Assembly (NCBI RefSeq): GCF_035918155.1
Contig: NZ_CP109327.1
Location: 8,618,001 to 8,682,000, forward strand
DNA: 64,000 nucleotides
Source of the DNA: Streptomyces sp. NBC_01591
GTDB lineage: Bacteria > Actinomycetota > Actinomycetes > Streptomycetales > Streptomycetaceae
Reading direction: 5' to 3'
The notes under the pieces are model-generated. The model saw only the letters and a list, made by a program, of their open reading frames with translations. It searched no databases and was not told where the DNA came from. Numbering within the stretch: position 1 is the first letter of the stretch; every line of letters begins with the position of its first letter. This document shows, piece by piece, positions 35,800 to 45,041 of this stretch. A program made the translations under genes and the position numbers.

Positions 35800-36034
35800 G
35801 CAGGGCTGAGGTTCCCGGTCCGCGCTGTGCTCGGCGTGCAGATGCGAGATCCAGATCGCGTCCAGCTCATCCAGTTGGACGTGCCGTTGAAGCTGAGCCA
35901 GCGTCCCGCTGCCCGCGTCCATCCACACCCGTGTGTCGCCGCTGGACACCAGGTGGCCGGAGCAAGGGATTGTCCACGCTCGGACAAGGCGTCGCACACC
36001 CCGGGACGGTGAGACGGAGAAGCTCGGTGGTCAT
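35800..36034 (-). pseudogene. Metallo-beta-lactamase-fold hydrolase, N-terminal fragment
   Basis: From ATG 36034 the frame reads MTTELLRLTVPGCATPCPSV. It then shifts near 35965 to SGHLVSSGDTRVWMDAGSGT and LAQLQRHVQLDELDAIWISH, LHAEHSAD, the first metal-binding HxHxEH-like motif of the fold (normally HLHADH). The second half of the protein is absent. The shift and truncation rule out function. Confidence 0.7.
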
Positions 36035-36039
36035 CCGGG

Positions 36040-36136
36040 GAGAACGCTTGATCCACAGGTGTTGACGACCTTGATACTGCACCGGCGACTGGTCCGCGAC
36101 TACGAGGGCCGCCCGGCCCCCTCGGAGTCGCGATGA
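36040..36136 (+). pseudogene. IS5-type transposase C-terminal scrap
   Basis: The frame ends VLTTLILHRRLVRDYEGRPA, PSESR, stop. This resembles the RRLVRDYERRxxxxEA helix near the C-terminus of IS5-family transposases. Only about 25 residues match. It has no start or active-site residues. Confidence 0.4.
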
Positions 36137-36245
36137 AGCTCTTGTCCTGCGGGTTCCGCTCGACGATCTCGATGCCGATCCCGTGTCTGTGGCCGTGGGC
36201 TTCGCCTCGGTCTTCGCCGGACGGTCGCCGGCGCGCGGGCAGGCG

Positions 36246-36798
36246 TCAGTCGGTGACGAGGTCGTCCGGGGCGGACCGGGCGAGTTCGGCCAGTGTGGCC
36301 AGCGCCTGGGAGAGAACGTCGGTCTGCGGGGAGGCAAGCCCCAGCCGGATCGCGTTGGGGGCCTGGTTATTGCCGACGGTGAACGCGGCGGCCGGCACCA
36401 CTCCGATGCCGTGCCGGGCAGCGGCGGCGACGAAGGTGTCCGCGCGCCACGGGCGGGGCAGTTGCCACCAGCAGTGGTACGAGCGCGGGTCGCTCCGTAC
36501 AGCGAAGCCGCCGAGGTGCCGGGCCGCGATCTCCTGTCGTACGGCGGCTTCCCGCTGCTTGGCCTGTACGAGCGCCTTCACGGTGCCGTCCTGCTGCCAG
36601 TGGTAGGCCGCCTCCAGTGCGAAGCGCATGGGGGTCCAGCCCCCCGAGCGCAGCGACGTGGCGATCTCGCCCACCAGGAAGCCGGGCGCCACCACGAACC
36701 CGAGGGTCAGGCCAGGGGCTATGCGCTTGGACAGGCTGTCGACGAGGACGGTCTGCTGGGGGGCCAGAGAGGCGAGCGGCGGCACTTCGTCGTCGGTC
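36246..36798 (-). pseudogene. PLP-dependent aminotransferase (MocR-type), C-terminal part
   Basis: The surviving frame begins near EVPPLASLAPQQTVLVDSLS and contains SLSKRIAPGLTLGFVVAP with the PLP-binding Lys, then about 150 more residues of a class I/II aminotransferase ending ARSAPDDLVTD. The N-terminal portion, including any GntR-type HTH, is cut off at the junction with the Nudix and IS1380 fragments. Such fusions are usually regulators or alanine-type transaminases. Confidence 0.75.
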
Positions 36799-36942
36799 GG
36801 CGGCGGGGTCGAGGAGGACGACGCGACCATCGAGGCGGCCCTGCACCGCGAGGTATTCGAGGAGCTGGGCGGCAAGCTGCAACGTGCCGAGCTCGTCCAC
36901 CTGATCACCGACGAGCTGGAGGGCGGCACCGGGGTTCAACAC
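36799..36942 (+). pseudogene. Nudix hydrolase internal fragment
   Basis: The plus strand encodes GGVEEDDATIEAALHREVFE, then ELGGKLQRAELVHLITDELE and GGTGVQH, a recognisable Nudix box with REVFEELG and the following strand. It is sandwiched between the aminotransferase fragment and the IS1380 3' end, with no start, stop or remaining fold. Confidence 0.6.
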
Positions 36943-36944
36943 GG

Positions 36945-38136
36945 TCGCGGCGAGGCTGAGTTCGAGCCATGCGGCGTTGACCAGGAAGTGGCGGGATGGG
37001 AAGCGTCCGAAGCCGGTGGTCTTGCCGCACCGGATGTGGTCCTCGACGGTGGCATGCCCGCGGTGGCGGACTTCCAGGAACTGGGCGGAGCCGGCGCCGG
37101 CGAGCGGGGTGTCGGTGAGGAAGACCTGGTGCCGCAGGCCCTCGTCCTGGTCGAACAAGGAGAGCTGGGCTCCGGGGTGCGGGCGCTCGCGGCGCACGAT
37201 GATGCGGGTGCCGTCCGGGTAGCCGGCAATGTCGACCGTGCCGGTCAGCTCGGCGACCGAGGCGCCGGCACGCAGTGTTCCGTCCTGGTCCAGGGCGGGG
37301 TGCCAGACCTGTTCGGGCAGGGCCCGGATCGCGCGGCGGACCGGTTCGGTGACCGCGTATCCGACCGAGAAGAAGGTGCGGATTCCTCGTATCCGCATGT
37401 CTCGGACGTGGGCGAGGAAGGCTTTCGCCGATCCGGCGCTGTCGGTGCGGACGAGGATGTCGGTGCCGTGCCGGTGGGTGTCGGGGATCTGCGCGAGAGC
37501 GTCGTCCAGCACCGCGATGTGATCGGCGGCGGTGTTGGCTCCGGCGTTGCCGGGCCGCAGCCGCCCGGACATGCCCTCGCCGGTGTTGGCCAGGAAACAC
37601 ACCAGAGGGTGGAATCCGAAGCCGCCTTTGTAGGTGGGTGCGGCTTGGTCCTTCTCGGAGTGGCAGGTCACCAGCGTGGCGTCGAGGTCCAGGACCAGGC
37701 CGGGCAGTTCCCGTCCGCCGGCTTTTGCCGCCGGTATTCCGCAGCGGGTCTCGGCGGCCTGCAGCCAGGCCACTTCCCGTGCCTGGGCGCGGGCCGCTCG
37801 CAGCCGAGCGAGTCCGGTCTCGTCGATGTCGGCGAGCAGCCGCCAGGCCGTCGGTGTCGAGGCGACCGGGCCGAACACCTTGCCCTGGTCCCGCAACACG
37901 GCCAGATCCGTGATGGATTCCCCGCCATCAGCCAGCATCACCGCGAGGTCGGTGGCGATCCGGCCCGGGTCGTGGCCAGTGCCGCGTGGCCGAAGTGGTC
38001 CCAACGCGGTGGAGTACGCGCTGGTCAGTTCGGTGGCATCGGCAAGATCAGCCAGCAACCGTGCCCCGGCGTGACCAACCACCCCGGCACCGTCAGCAGA
38101 GACATGGAGCTTGGGACGCGAACCGATACCCTGCAC
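36945..38136 (-). pseudogene. IS1380-family transposase, C-terminus replaced
   Basis: From GTG 38136 (VQGIGSRPKLHVSADGAGVV) the frame shows the IS1380 hallmarks: LVLDLDATLVTCHSEKDQAA (first Asp), YKGGFGFHPLVCFLANTGE, VRTDSAGSAKAFL (second Asp) and FGRFPSRHFLVNAAWLELSL. After LAATV the native C-terminal 70-80 residues are replaced by out-of-family sequence from the abutting Nudix/aminotransferase fragments, and the open frame runs on to 36367 without biological meaning. The element is therefore truncated at its 3' end. Confidence 0.8.
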
Positions 38137-38563
38137 GCAGAAAGTGCCTTCCGCCTGGACCGACAGAACCCCTTGGCTCTGTTGATGACGAGGAACAGCG
38201 ATTCGATTCTCGGGCAGTTCGGGAGGCGCGTACGCACTCCAGAGGGCCCGAATGTCGACGAGTCCGGACGGCACACTCCTGGATCCGCGTGACCTAATTC
38301 CCGTCTGCGCGTCCCCGCACCGAGGCAAGCTGAGGTCAAAGATGCTGGCTACGGGATCAGGTGGCCGGGTGGACCGACTCCGTTGCCGGCGCGGAGGTCT
38401 CCGTGGGCACTGCCTCCCGTACTCGTCGATACCGGGATCGGGACACCGAAGGCGCCTCCCAAACCCATCGAGAAGCGCCTTCACTGCTGCTCGATAAAGC
38501 CACGCCGGTCTTTTGACCGGGGTTCGCTTCCTGAGTCAGGCCGTCTTCGTCCAGGTCGATGTC
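38137..38563. other. Non-coding, includes the upstream end of the IS1380 element
   Basis: The CCTTGGCTCTGTTGATGACG run near 38170 may be the outer end of the IS1380 element. The rest (38.2-38.56 kb) has no gene with consistent bias. Confidence 0.4.
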
Positions 38564-39498
38564 TCAGCTCAGGCGGTAGCCGAGGAGGGCGAGGCCCGCG
38601 GCGGCGGCGCGGTGCTGGTAGGCGCGCAGTCCGGGGGCGCCGGGGGTGCGGGTTTGCGGGCGTTGCGGTGCCAGTGACCGGTGAGTGCGGTGAGGAACGC
38701 GGTGGTGGCGTCGGGGTTGGTGGCGGTGGCGGGGTGGTCGCAAAGCAGGCGGGCGATGTCTGCGGGTGCGTGTCCGGCGAGGACGAGTTGCGGGGCGAGA
38801 GATGCGGCGTCGATGCAGGCCGGGCCGGTGGTGGCGTGTGCCCAGTCCACGAAGGTCACGCCGAGGTGGCGGTCGCGGACCATGTTGTCGGCCCGCAGGT
38901 CTCCGTGGACGATGCGGTTGCCGCGGGCAAGGGCGGGCCAGGCGGCTTCCAGTTCGGCGAGCTGGGGCAGGCGGTCACGGGCGGCGGGGGCGAGGTCTGC
39001 GGGCGGATCGCGGAGGAGTTCGTCCCAGCCGTGCAGGCCGGCCGCTGTCGAGGGTGTGGTGCTGACCGCCTTGGCGTACGGTGCCGGGGCGGGGCTGGAG
39101 GTGAGCTTGTCCAGGAGCGCCCATGTCTGCCCGGCGTCGCCTGAGGCGGGGGAGAGGTCGGGGTGCGGGCCGTCGAGGTGGGCGATGACGACGGCGGTCC
39201 AGTTGGCGGCGTGGTGGATGCCCAGCAGTTTTGGGGCCGGGGCGCCGGGAGGCAGCGCGTCCAGGACGGCGGCTTCGTGGACGTTGGCGGCGGTGAGCGG
39301 GTCGTCGTCGGGAGCTGCCTTGACGAAGGCCCGTCGCCCGTCGGCCAGACGGAGGGCGGCGGCCAGTTGGTGGCCGAAGCCGCCGCCGGGGGTGACGGTG
39401 TCGGTGACGGGTGCGCCGAGGGCGTCTTCGAGGCGGGCGCGCAGCGCCGTGGGGACGTCGGTCCATTGCAGACGGCCGCTGGTGGGCGGTACAGGCAT
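38564..39498 (-). CDS. APH-fold small-molecule kinase with C-terminal frameshift
   Basis: The product has the aminoglycoside-phosphotransferase fold: an N-lobe (TPGGGFGHQLAAALRLADGR), the catalytic loop NRIVHGDLRADNMV (about residues 195-208) and the metal site VTFVDWAHATTG. Up to ARKPAPP the frame is normal. A shift in a CCCCCGG run near 38640 then moves it out of frame. The alternative frame gives the expected family ending RAYQHRAAAAGLALLGYRLS with a stop at 38564, whereas the uncorrected frame stops at 38569. The active site is unaffected, so the protein may still work, and sequencing error is possible. The gene may belong with the biosynthetic-looking cluster at 41.3-44.9 kb, from which a transposon separates it. 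Confidence 0.75.
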
Positions 39499-39662
39499 CG
39501 GGGCAGCTTTCAGAGGTCCAGGGGACGGGTGACGGGGTGATGGGGGTGCGCGCCGAGCCGGACCGGGAGTCGGGGCTGAGGGGCGGGGTCCGCTCTCTCA
39601 GTGCTCCAGCTCGGCGCCGGGCGCTCGTCGCCGCATCACGCGCATTCGCCTGTGTCCTCTGA

Positions 39663-41163
39663 GCTTGATCTTTAAGGCTGCTGGTCGGCCCCGTCGCGTC
39701 TAGGCATTATCCGTTTTGCGCTGTTTCTTGCCGACTGGGTGGCGGGGTGCGGGTGTGGAGGTGCGGCCCTTGGGGCGGCCTGGGCCGGGGCGGGAGGCTT
39801 TTGGCGCGCGGGCTGGAGTGCCCACGGTCCGTCGGATGCGGGGATAGCCCCGTCGGACTCGGCCCGGGGTGAGCTGATCCGGTGTCAGGGGTTTCTCCCA
39901 GGGCCGCCGGAGGTCCTCGGCCAGAGGCCGGATGAGACGGAGTTGCGCGTAGGCGGCGAGGATCAGCCACACCCACCGGTCGGCCTGTTCGGGGGTGCGC
40001 AAGCGGGGTCGGGTCAGGCCGAGCGTCTGCTTGAAGAAGCGGAAAGTGTGCTCGATGTCGAACCTTCGAAGGAAGATCCGCCAGAGGCGGTCGACGTCGT
40101 GCGCGGTGGCGTCGGGGTCGCTGTGCCACAGCCATAGCGGCTTGGGGTCGCGATTGCCGGGCAGGTGCTCGACCGCCAGATGGACCAACGTTCCCTCGAC
40201 GATGGGGAGTTCGCCTTCGTGGTCAGCCCAGGAGCCGCGCCGGTCCAGCCTGGGGTGCAGGCGGCCCCAGCAGCGGGCGAGGACTTGACCGAAGCGGTCG
40301 TGGACGCCGGCCGACTCCTGGACCGGCGCGGGATAGGTCGCGGCGTGGGCCAGGCGGAACTCCGCTCCATGCCGGGGCGGGCGCCCGGGGTTCGTCCCGC
40401 GGCGCTTGCCGGCTGGGGCGCGCATCACCCGGTCGGCGCGGATGCGTCCCAGTAGCCGCACCGGCTCCTCGCGCAGCAGCCAGGTCAGACGAACCAGGTC
40501 GTAGCCGGAGTCCAGGACGAACAGCACCGGCAAGTCCCCCGGGCGCCACTGCCCGGCCCGCTCCAGGCGGGCGACAAGGTCGCGGATCTGGGCGGCGGTG
40601 ACCTCGGTGGGATCGTCCTCGGGCCCCAACCGCACCGCGTCCAGCGGCCCGGTCCACGAGGAGCGGCCCCCACCCAGGGCCGCCGCGACCTGGTAGGGCC
40701 AGCCCGGGATGGTCTGACGCACCCCGTCGCACCGGCACGGACGGTGGCAGTGCAGCCGCTCGGGCGAGCACTCGGCATCCGGACGCGGCCACGGCGTGAC
40801 ATCCAACGCGATCGACAGCTGCCCGTCCGTCCCGCGCGGCAGCCGCAGACCGGCCAGCGCCATCCGAAGCCGGGACACGTTGATGTGTCCCTGGGTCAGC
40901 GCGTCGTACATCGCTCCGTGCCCGCGCCGATGCACCCCCGACAGCGAGAGTTCCGGCAGGGACGTCACCGGCCCGTCTGCGCACAGCACCGCATCCATGA
41001 GCTCGAACAGAGCATCCGCCCGCAACGTCAGGCACTCGTACAGCTCACGGCGAAACCGGGACAACCTGGCCAGGGCCTCGACGCGCACGGCGCCGTCTTG
41101 CAGACTGTCCATCACGGCCTTTGGTTGATCAACGTGTCTCTTGGCGGAAACATATGATCAAGC
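39663..41163 (-). mobile_element. DDE transposon between the kinase gene and the hydroxylase cluster
   Basis: Short terminal inverted repeats GCTTGATC lie at 39663-39670 and, reversed, at 41156-41163. With one mismatch or gap they extend to CCTCTG on both sides. The element contains one transposase gene and little else. It lies exactly between two minus-strand genes that could once have been adjacent. Confidence 0.6.
39700..41115 (-). CDS. DDE transposase (IS4-like fold, Streptomyces NF041680-like type)
   Basis: The 471-residue protein has Asp in LSIALDVTPWPRPDAE (about residue 108), Asp in VLFVLDSGYDLVRL (about 210) and Glu in RRFDIEHTFRFFKQTLGL (about 372), the DDE layout of IS4-like enzymes, with a basic C-terminal tail (GRPKGRTSTPAPRHPVGKKQ). 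The N-terminal 70 residues are helical and probably bind the ends. The gene is complete and the enzyme is probably active. Confidence 0.82.
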   Translation of the reverse strand: MMDSLQDGAVRVEALARLSRFRRELYECLTLRADALFELMDAVLCADGPVTSLPELSLSGVHRRGHGAMYDALTQGHINVSRLRMALAGLRLPRGTDGQLSIALDVTPWPRPDAECSPERLHCHRPCRCDGVRQTIPGWPYQVAAALGGGRSSWTGPLDAVRLGPEDDPTEVTAAQIRDLVARLERAGQWRPGDLPVLFVLDSGYDLVRLTWLLREEPVRLLGRIRADRVMRAPAGKRRGTNPGRPPRHGAEFRLAHAATYPAPVQESAGVHDRFGQVLARCWGRLHPRLDRRGSWADHEGELPIVEGTLVHLAVEHLPGNRDPKPLWLWHSDPDATAHDVDRLWRIFLRRFDIEHTFRFFKQTLGLTRPRLRTPEQADRWVWLILAAYAQLRLIRPLAEDLRRPWEKPLTPDQLTPGRVRRGYPRIRRTVGTPARAPKASRPGPGRPKGRTSTPAPRHPVGKKQRKTDNA

Positions 41164-41192
41164 AGAGGCCGCTCAGCTGTCAGGCGAACGAC

Positions 41193-41225
41193 AAACCCCA
41201 CCAAGAAATGATCTTGGTGGGGTTT
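41193..41225. terminator. Perfect 13-bp hairpin
   Basis: AAACCCCACCAAG is followed after 7 bases by CTTGGTGGGGTTT. The stem is flanked by A and T runs, so it could stop transcription from either side. It lies just outside the transposon. Confidence 0.7.
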
Positions 41226-41253
41226 AAAGCCAAGCTGAGTGCAGAAGTGCAAT

Positions 41254-41279
41254 AAGGGGCGCCCGTGGGGGCGCCCCTT
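41254..41279 (-). terminator. Terminator of the hydroxylase-HAD operon
   Basis: AAGGGGCGCCC and GGGCGCCCCTT form an 11-bp stem with a 4-base loop, 20 bp after the HAD stop codon on the minus strand. It marks the operon's natural end. Confidence 0.75.
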
Positions 41280-41300
41280 CACTGTAGTGCGGCGGGTGGG

Positions 41301-41960
41301 TCACGCGCTGTCGGTTGGGGGCAGGTGGTTGAGCAGGGACGGCCCGATGCTGGCGGGTTCGGGCAGGAGGTGATCGGCCCCGGCGGCGTGCAGGGCGGCG
41401 GGAGGGTGCCAGCCCCAGACCGCTCCGAGTGCGACGACGCCGGCGGCGCGGGCCGCGGTCATGTCGGTGGGGCTGTCCCCTACGAACACCGCGCGTTCCG
41501 GTGGGATGTCGAGCCGGCTCAGGGCGAGATGCAGTCCGTCGGGAGCCGGTTTGGGCGGCGCGTCCTGCCGTGTGACGACGACCTCCAGCAGTTTGGTCAG
41601 GGCTGGTGGCAGCAGCCACCGCAGCCGGTCGGGGTCCTGGACCGTGACGACGCCGACGGCCGTGCCCTGCGCGCGCAGGGCCAGCAGCCCGGCGAGAATC
41701 CCGGGGAACGGTTCGACGGGGAGGGTTGACGCCGCGCCGTCCCACCACCGGTCGCAGGCGTCGTCGGGATCGGCGACGTCCAGGAGTGCCAGGACCTCGC
41801 AGCGGGGGCGGCGCAGGGCAGCAGGCGGAAGGTCATCCGGCATCACCCGGCGGCCGAGAGCACAGGTGGCGACCGCCGCGAGGGTGGAGCGCACTGCGGC
41901 GGCACTGTCCAGCAGCACTCCGTCCAGGTCGAACAGCGCCGCTTGGCGGGGCCCGGTCAC
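41301..41960 (-). CDS. HAD-superfamily phosphatase
   Basis: GTG 41960 overlaps the phosphoribosyltransferase stop as GTGA and gives 219 residues. HAD motif I is AALFDLDGVLLDS, motif II sits in GVVTVQDPDRL (an unusual Val/Gln surround), motif III is PPKPAPDGLHLAL and motif IV VFVGDSPTDMTAARAAG. It should remove a phosphate, perhaps from the nucleotide product of the preceding enzymes. It is the last gene of the five-gene unit. Confidence 0.88.
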   Translation of the reverse strand: MTGPRQAALFDLDGVLLDSAAAVRSTLAAVATCALGRRVMPDDLPPAALRRPRCEVLALLDVADPDDACDRWWDGAASTLPVEPFPGILAGLLALRAQGTAVGVVTVQDPDRLRWLLPPALTKLLEVVVTRQDAPPKPAPDGLHLALSRLDIPPERAVFVGDSPTDMTAARAAGVVALGAVWGWHPPAALHAAGADHLLPEPASIGPSLLNHLPPTDSA

Positions 41961-42481
41961 CGGGCACCGTCCGGATCTTGGACCAGGGCGCGCAGGACGA
42001 TGTGGTGGTCGGCGAGCAGGGTGGCGGCGCCCGCGTCGCGGTCCAGGACGCACAGGGCCGTGCCGACCCGCGCGCCGCCCATCCGCAGCAGGCGGGCACT
42101 GCGCAGGAGACTTGTGCCGCTGCGGGCGGTGTCGTCCAGCAGGACCGTTTGCCGGCCGCTCAGCTCGGCGCCCTCGATCTGCTGCCACGTGCCGTGTTCC
42201 TTGGGAGAGGGGCGAAGGAAGGCGGCGGGCAGACCGGTGTGCAGGGACACCGCCGTGACCAGCGGGATGCCGGCCAGCGCGGGACCCGCCAGGACCTCGG
42301 TGCCAGCGGGCAGCAGGCTGGCGAGCGCGGCTGCGGTCTCCGCCAGCAGCTCCGGGTCACCGGCCAGCCGGTACGGGTCGAAGTAGGTGTCCAGGGTGCC
42401 GCCTTCCGGCAGCCGGTAGGGGCCGGGCCGGTAGGCGACGCCCGCGATCTTCTCCGCGAAGGTGACGGCGGGCAACGTCAT
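41957..42481 (-). CDS. Orotate-phosphoribosyltransferase-like enzyme
   Basis: The 174-residue type-I PRTase has a flexible-loop region (FLRPSPKEHGTWQQIEG) and a PRPP-binding motif VLLDDTARSGTSLL (about residues 120-133). The usual DDVxTTGxS reads DDTARSGTS, so the acidic pair and the phosphate loop survive. It transfers ribose-5-phosphate between PRPP and a nitrogen base. The start overlaps the LOG-like stop as ATGA. As a second, cluster-bound PRTase it is unlikely to be the housekeeping PyrE. Confidence 0.82.
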   Translation of the reverse strand: MTLPAVTFAEKIAGVAYRPGPYRLPEGGTLDTYFDPYRLAGDPELLAETAAALASLLPAGTEVLAGPALAGIPLVTAVSLHTGLPAAFLRPSPKEHGTWQQIEGAELSGRQTVLLDDTARSGTSLLRSARLLRMGGARVGTALCVLDRDAGAATLLADHHIVLRALVQDPDGAR

Positions 42482-43032
42482 CGCTTGCACCGCCCGGCAT
42501 CGAGGGCCTTGAGATCCGCTTCGAGCGCCGCGGCGTCGGGCAGTTCCCGCAGGAAGCCCAGCGGCCGGATGGGGCTCTCGGTCAGCCATCCCCCGGCCCG
42601 CAGGAACGCACCCAGACGGCACGCGGTGGGCCCGAGCAGCCGCACGGGAAGGGAACGGATCGTGGTGGCGTAGTACAGGGCGGCGGTGAGTTCGTGCAGC
42701 GTGCCGACCCCTCCGCCCATCGCGACGACCAGGTCGGCGTCGTCGAGATAGGCATGCAGCCGGGCGCCGATGGTCGGGGCGTACACGGTGGCGGTGACGT
42801 GGGGGTTGAGCGCTCCCCAGTCGGGGCGGCCGGCCAGCGTGATCGCGGTGACCGGTACTCCGTGGGGTGCGGCGCCGCGCGCGGCGGCCTCCATCAGTCC
42901 GTTGTAGCCGCCGTGCCGCAGGGCGTACCCGGCGCGGGCCAGTGCGGCGCCGGCAGCCTCCGCCAGCGGTTCCTCGCCGTCCGGCGGTACGACTCCGGCG
43001 AACAGGGCCGCGGTGAGGTCGGTGCTGTTCAT
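42478..43032 (-). CDS. LOG-like nucleotide phosphoribohydrolase
   Basis: The 184-residue Rossmann protein has the two motifs of the LOG/TIGR00725 group: RHGGYNGLMEAAARGA (about residues 38-53) and VAMGGGVGTLHELTAALYYA (about 103-122), variants of GGGxxGLM and PGGxGTxxE. LOG enzymes release a base from a nucleoside 5-prime-monophosphate. Paired with a PRTase, it may exchange bases. It is coupled by ATGA overlaps to genes on both sides. Confidence 0.8.
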   Translation of the reverse strand: MNSTDLTAALFAGVVPPDGEEPLAEAAGAALARAGYALRHGGYNGLMEAAARGAAPHGVPVTAITLAGRPDWGALNPHVTATVYAPTIGARLHAYLDDADLVVAMGGGVGTLHELTAALYYATTIRSLPVRLLGPTACRLGAFLRAGGWLTESPIRPLGFLRELPDAAALEADLKALDAGRCKR

Positions 43033-43943
43033 ACGAGTCCTTCCTCGTGCTGCTGGTAGGAGCGGTATGCGGAGATCTCGTCGGTCAGCGAGCCGGCGGC
43101 GTGCGGGGCGATCCGCTGCGCAAGGCGCACGATGCGGTCCAGTGCTTCATCGGCCTGCGCCACGGTGGGGACCGGCGGACTGGTCAGCGCCTGCGTCAGC
43201 TGGGCCAGACACTCCCGGCCGGTGGCGGTGCGGCCGACTTCGTCGGGCAGGTGGTACCAGCCGTGATGCCGGGAGTGCGGCACCAGCGCGGTGCGGATCA
43301 CGTCCCGGCAGGTGGCGTTCAGGTCGTGCAGGAGGCCGTAGGCGATGTAGTGCTGGCCCCTGGCCAGGCGTTTGCGGAGCATCGCGTGCAGGACCATCGC
43401 CTGGACGAGGAGACTGCCGCAGTCCGCGGGTGCCTGTGCCGCGCGGGCGAGTTCCTGCGCCGTGCGCTGCCGGGTGCCGGCATCGGCGAGGCTGTCGGCG
43501 CCGGGGCCCTGCCACAGCAGGCGGGGGCCGATCCTGCGGCGCAGCGCCCCGACCGTGCTGGTCGGGCACAGGTACAGGTCGAGCTGGAGCAGGTGGCCGT
43601 CGTGCGGCAGCAGGTAGACGAACCCGGCGCCGCCGAGATCGCCGACGATGGTGTCCCGCCATCCGGGCAGCAGCGTGCCGAAGGTGGTGGACATCAGCGC
43701 GTCCAGGCTGTTCATCAGGTCGGGCAGTCGGCTGTCGTGGACGGCGACGACCAGGTCGACGTCGGAGAGCCGGTCCGCGGTGCCGGTGGCCAGCGAGCCG
43801 CGGACCAGGAGGTGGGTCACGGCCGTGGTGGCGGACAGGGCCTGGACCAGGTCGCCCAGGACGGCGAGTTGCGCCGGCCGGTGGGCGTGCGCGAGTTCCT
43901 CGATCGCGGGCAGCTCGCGCGGCGGGGATGCCGAGGTGGACAT
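43029..43943 (-). CDS. Nucleotidyltransferase-fold protein
   Basis: ATG 43943, preceded by AGGACA, gives 304 residues. A polymerase-beta-like NTase site is visible: LLVRGSLATGTADRLSDVDL, VV (about residues 49-70, GS followed by DxD). The third Asp is probably in LLQLDLYLCPT. The C-terminal half is helical, like the aminoglycoside adenylyltransferase/HEPN-type partner domain. It could transfer AMP onto a small molecule. Nothing here looks like a paired toxin gene. Confidence 0.78.
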   Translation of the reverse strand: MSTSASPPRELPAIEELAHAHRPAQLAVLGDLVQALSATTAVTHLLVRGSLATGTADRLSDVDLVVAVHDSRLPDLMNSLDALMSTTFGTLLPGWRDTIVGDLGGAGFVYLLPHDGHLLQLDLYLCPTSTVGALRRRIGPRLLWQGPGADSLADAGTRQRTAQELARAAQAPADCGSLLVQAMVLHAMLRKRLARGQHYIAYGLLHDLNATCRDVIRTALVPHSRHHGWYHLPDEVGRTATGRECLAQLTQALTSPPVPTVAQADEALDRIVRLAQRIAPHAAGSLTDEISAYRSYQQHEEGLV

Positions 43944-43983
43944 CAGTGTCCTGCCTTTCGGATGAAGAGGATCGGGGCTGGGG

Positions 43984-44853
43984 TCAGGGGCGGTCGAGCA
44001 GGTGCGCCTTCGCCTGGCGCCACCGGTGCGCATCGCTGTCCGCGCCGCGGCCCGTGTGGAGTTCGGCGATCAGGTCGTAGGCCCCGCCCTCCGGCAGGGC
44101 GTAGCTGTAGAAAGCGCGCAGCAGGGTCTGTTCCGCCGCGTCGGTGAAGCCGAGTTCGGCAAGCTGCCCGGCCCCGGACAGCAGTGCGGCCCGGTTCGCC
44201 CCGGTCATCTCCGGCAGGTCCGCCGCGTCCCCGTCACGCAGGCAGGGGCGGGCGGCCAGGGCCTGGTAGGCGTCGTTGGCGTACACGTCGGCGATCAGGT
44301 GGAGCCGGTCCGGGCCGGTCGTGTTGCATACGCCGTGTGCCTGCGAGGGCGTCAGCCGCCACAATGCGCCGGCTGCCATGTGGACCCTGGTCCCTGCGGT
44401 GACCAGAACTGCCGAAGGATTGGTGACGAGCGGGATGTGCAGACGGTGCCTGCCCATGTCTCGCAGTTCCGCGTAGTCGCGGTGCTCCCACAGGTAGGAG
44501 TGCGGTTCCAGGCGGGCCAGGCGCACGTACATGAAGTCCAGTCCCAGCCCGTCGAGGAACCGCGTGGTGGCGGGCATGGCCTCCAGTAAGGAGGTGGGCC
44601 GGGGGCGGCCGTCGCCGATCACGACGTCGTGGGGGTCACCGGAGTGGTTCAGCAGCGACGTGGTCCACCAGCCGCCCGACTGGTACTCGCCGTACGCGAC
44701 GACGCCGCGGGCGGGCGCTGCCAGCGCCTCGGCCCGCATCTGCTCGACCGTCAGCTCGTCCAGGTCGGCCAGCCGGGCGACCTGGGCAAGGACGTCCGCC
44801 CGCCCGGGGCCGGCCTGCGCCACCGGGGTGGCTGCGGGGAGTATGGTCACCAT
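43984..44853 (-). CDS. Aspartyl/asparaginyl beta-hydroxylase-like dioxygenase
   Basis: The 289-residue protein carries the 2-oxoglutarate/Fe(II) motif of the Asp/Asn beta-hydroxylase family: LEPHSYLWEHRDYAELRD with HxD (about residues 121-125), RHRLHIPLVTNPSAVLV, then the distal His in LTPSQAHGVCNTTGPDRLHL with the oxoglutarate-binding Arg. It is the first gene of the minus-strand unit and divergent from the TPR regulator. The amino-acid-like substrate is unknown; free Asp/Asn or a peptide carrier are possibilities. Confidence 0.83.
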   Translation of the reverse strand: MVTILPAATPVAQAGPGRADVLAQVARLADLDELTVEQMRAEALAAPARGVVAYGEYQSGGWWTTSLLNHSGDPHDVVIGDGRPRPTSLLEAMPATTRFLDGLGLDFMYVRLARLEPHSYLWEHRDYAELRDMGRHRLHIPLVTNPSAVLVTAGTRVHMAAGALWRLTPSQAHGVCNTTGPDRLHLIADVYANDAYQALAARPCLRDGDAADLPEMTGANRAALLSGAGQLAELGFTDAAEQTLLRAFYSYALPEGGAYDLIAELHTGRGADSDAHRWRQAKAHLLDRP

Positions 44854-45041
44854 CGGAATCCTCCTGACATCTTGTCGGACGCTGCCCTGCAGGGCAGCCG
44901 TGCAAGGACACCGCAGGCACGAACCGCCTCACAGACCGCTGGCGTTGCCGCCCGTTGCAGGCCGTTGCCGTTCACCTCCGGCGGCCTTCCCCCGCCCGCC
45001 GGAAGCCGGGAAACTGGTGGCGCCCGCGCCCGCGAAAAGGG

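Noticed and set aside
36367..38484. A single 705-residue protein
   Set aside because: The frame joins an IS1380 transposase to out-of-frame pieces of Nudix and aminotransferase genes, so it is not one natural protein.
43029..43943. MNT/HEPN toxin-antitoxin component
   Set aside because: The nucleotidyltransferase is far longer than MNT antitoxins and is embedded in a biosynthetic-looking operon with no HEPN toxin gene beside it.
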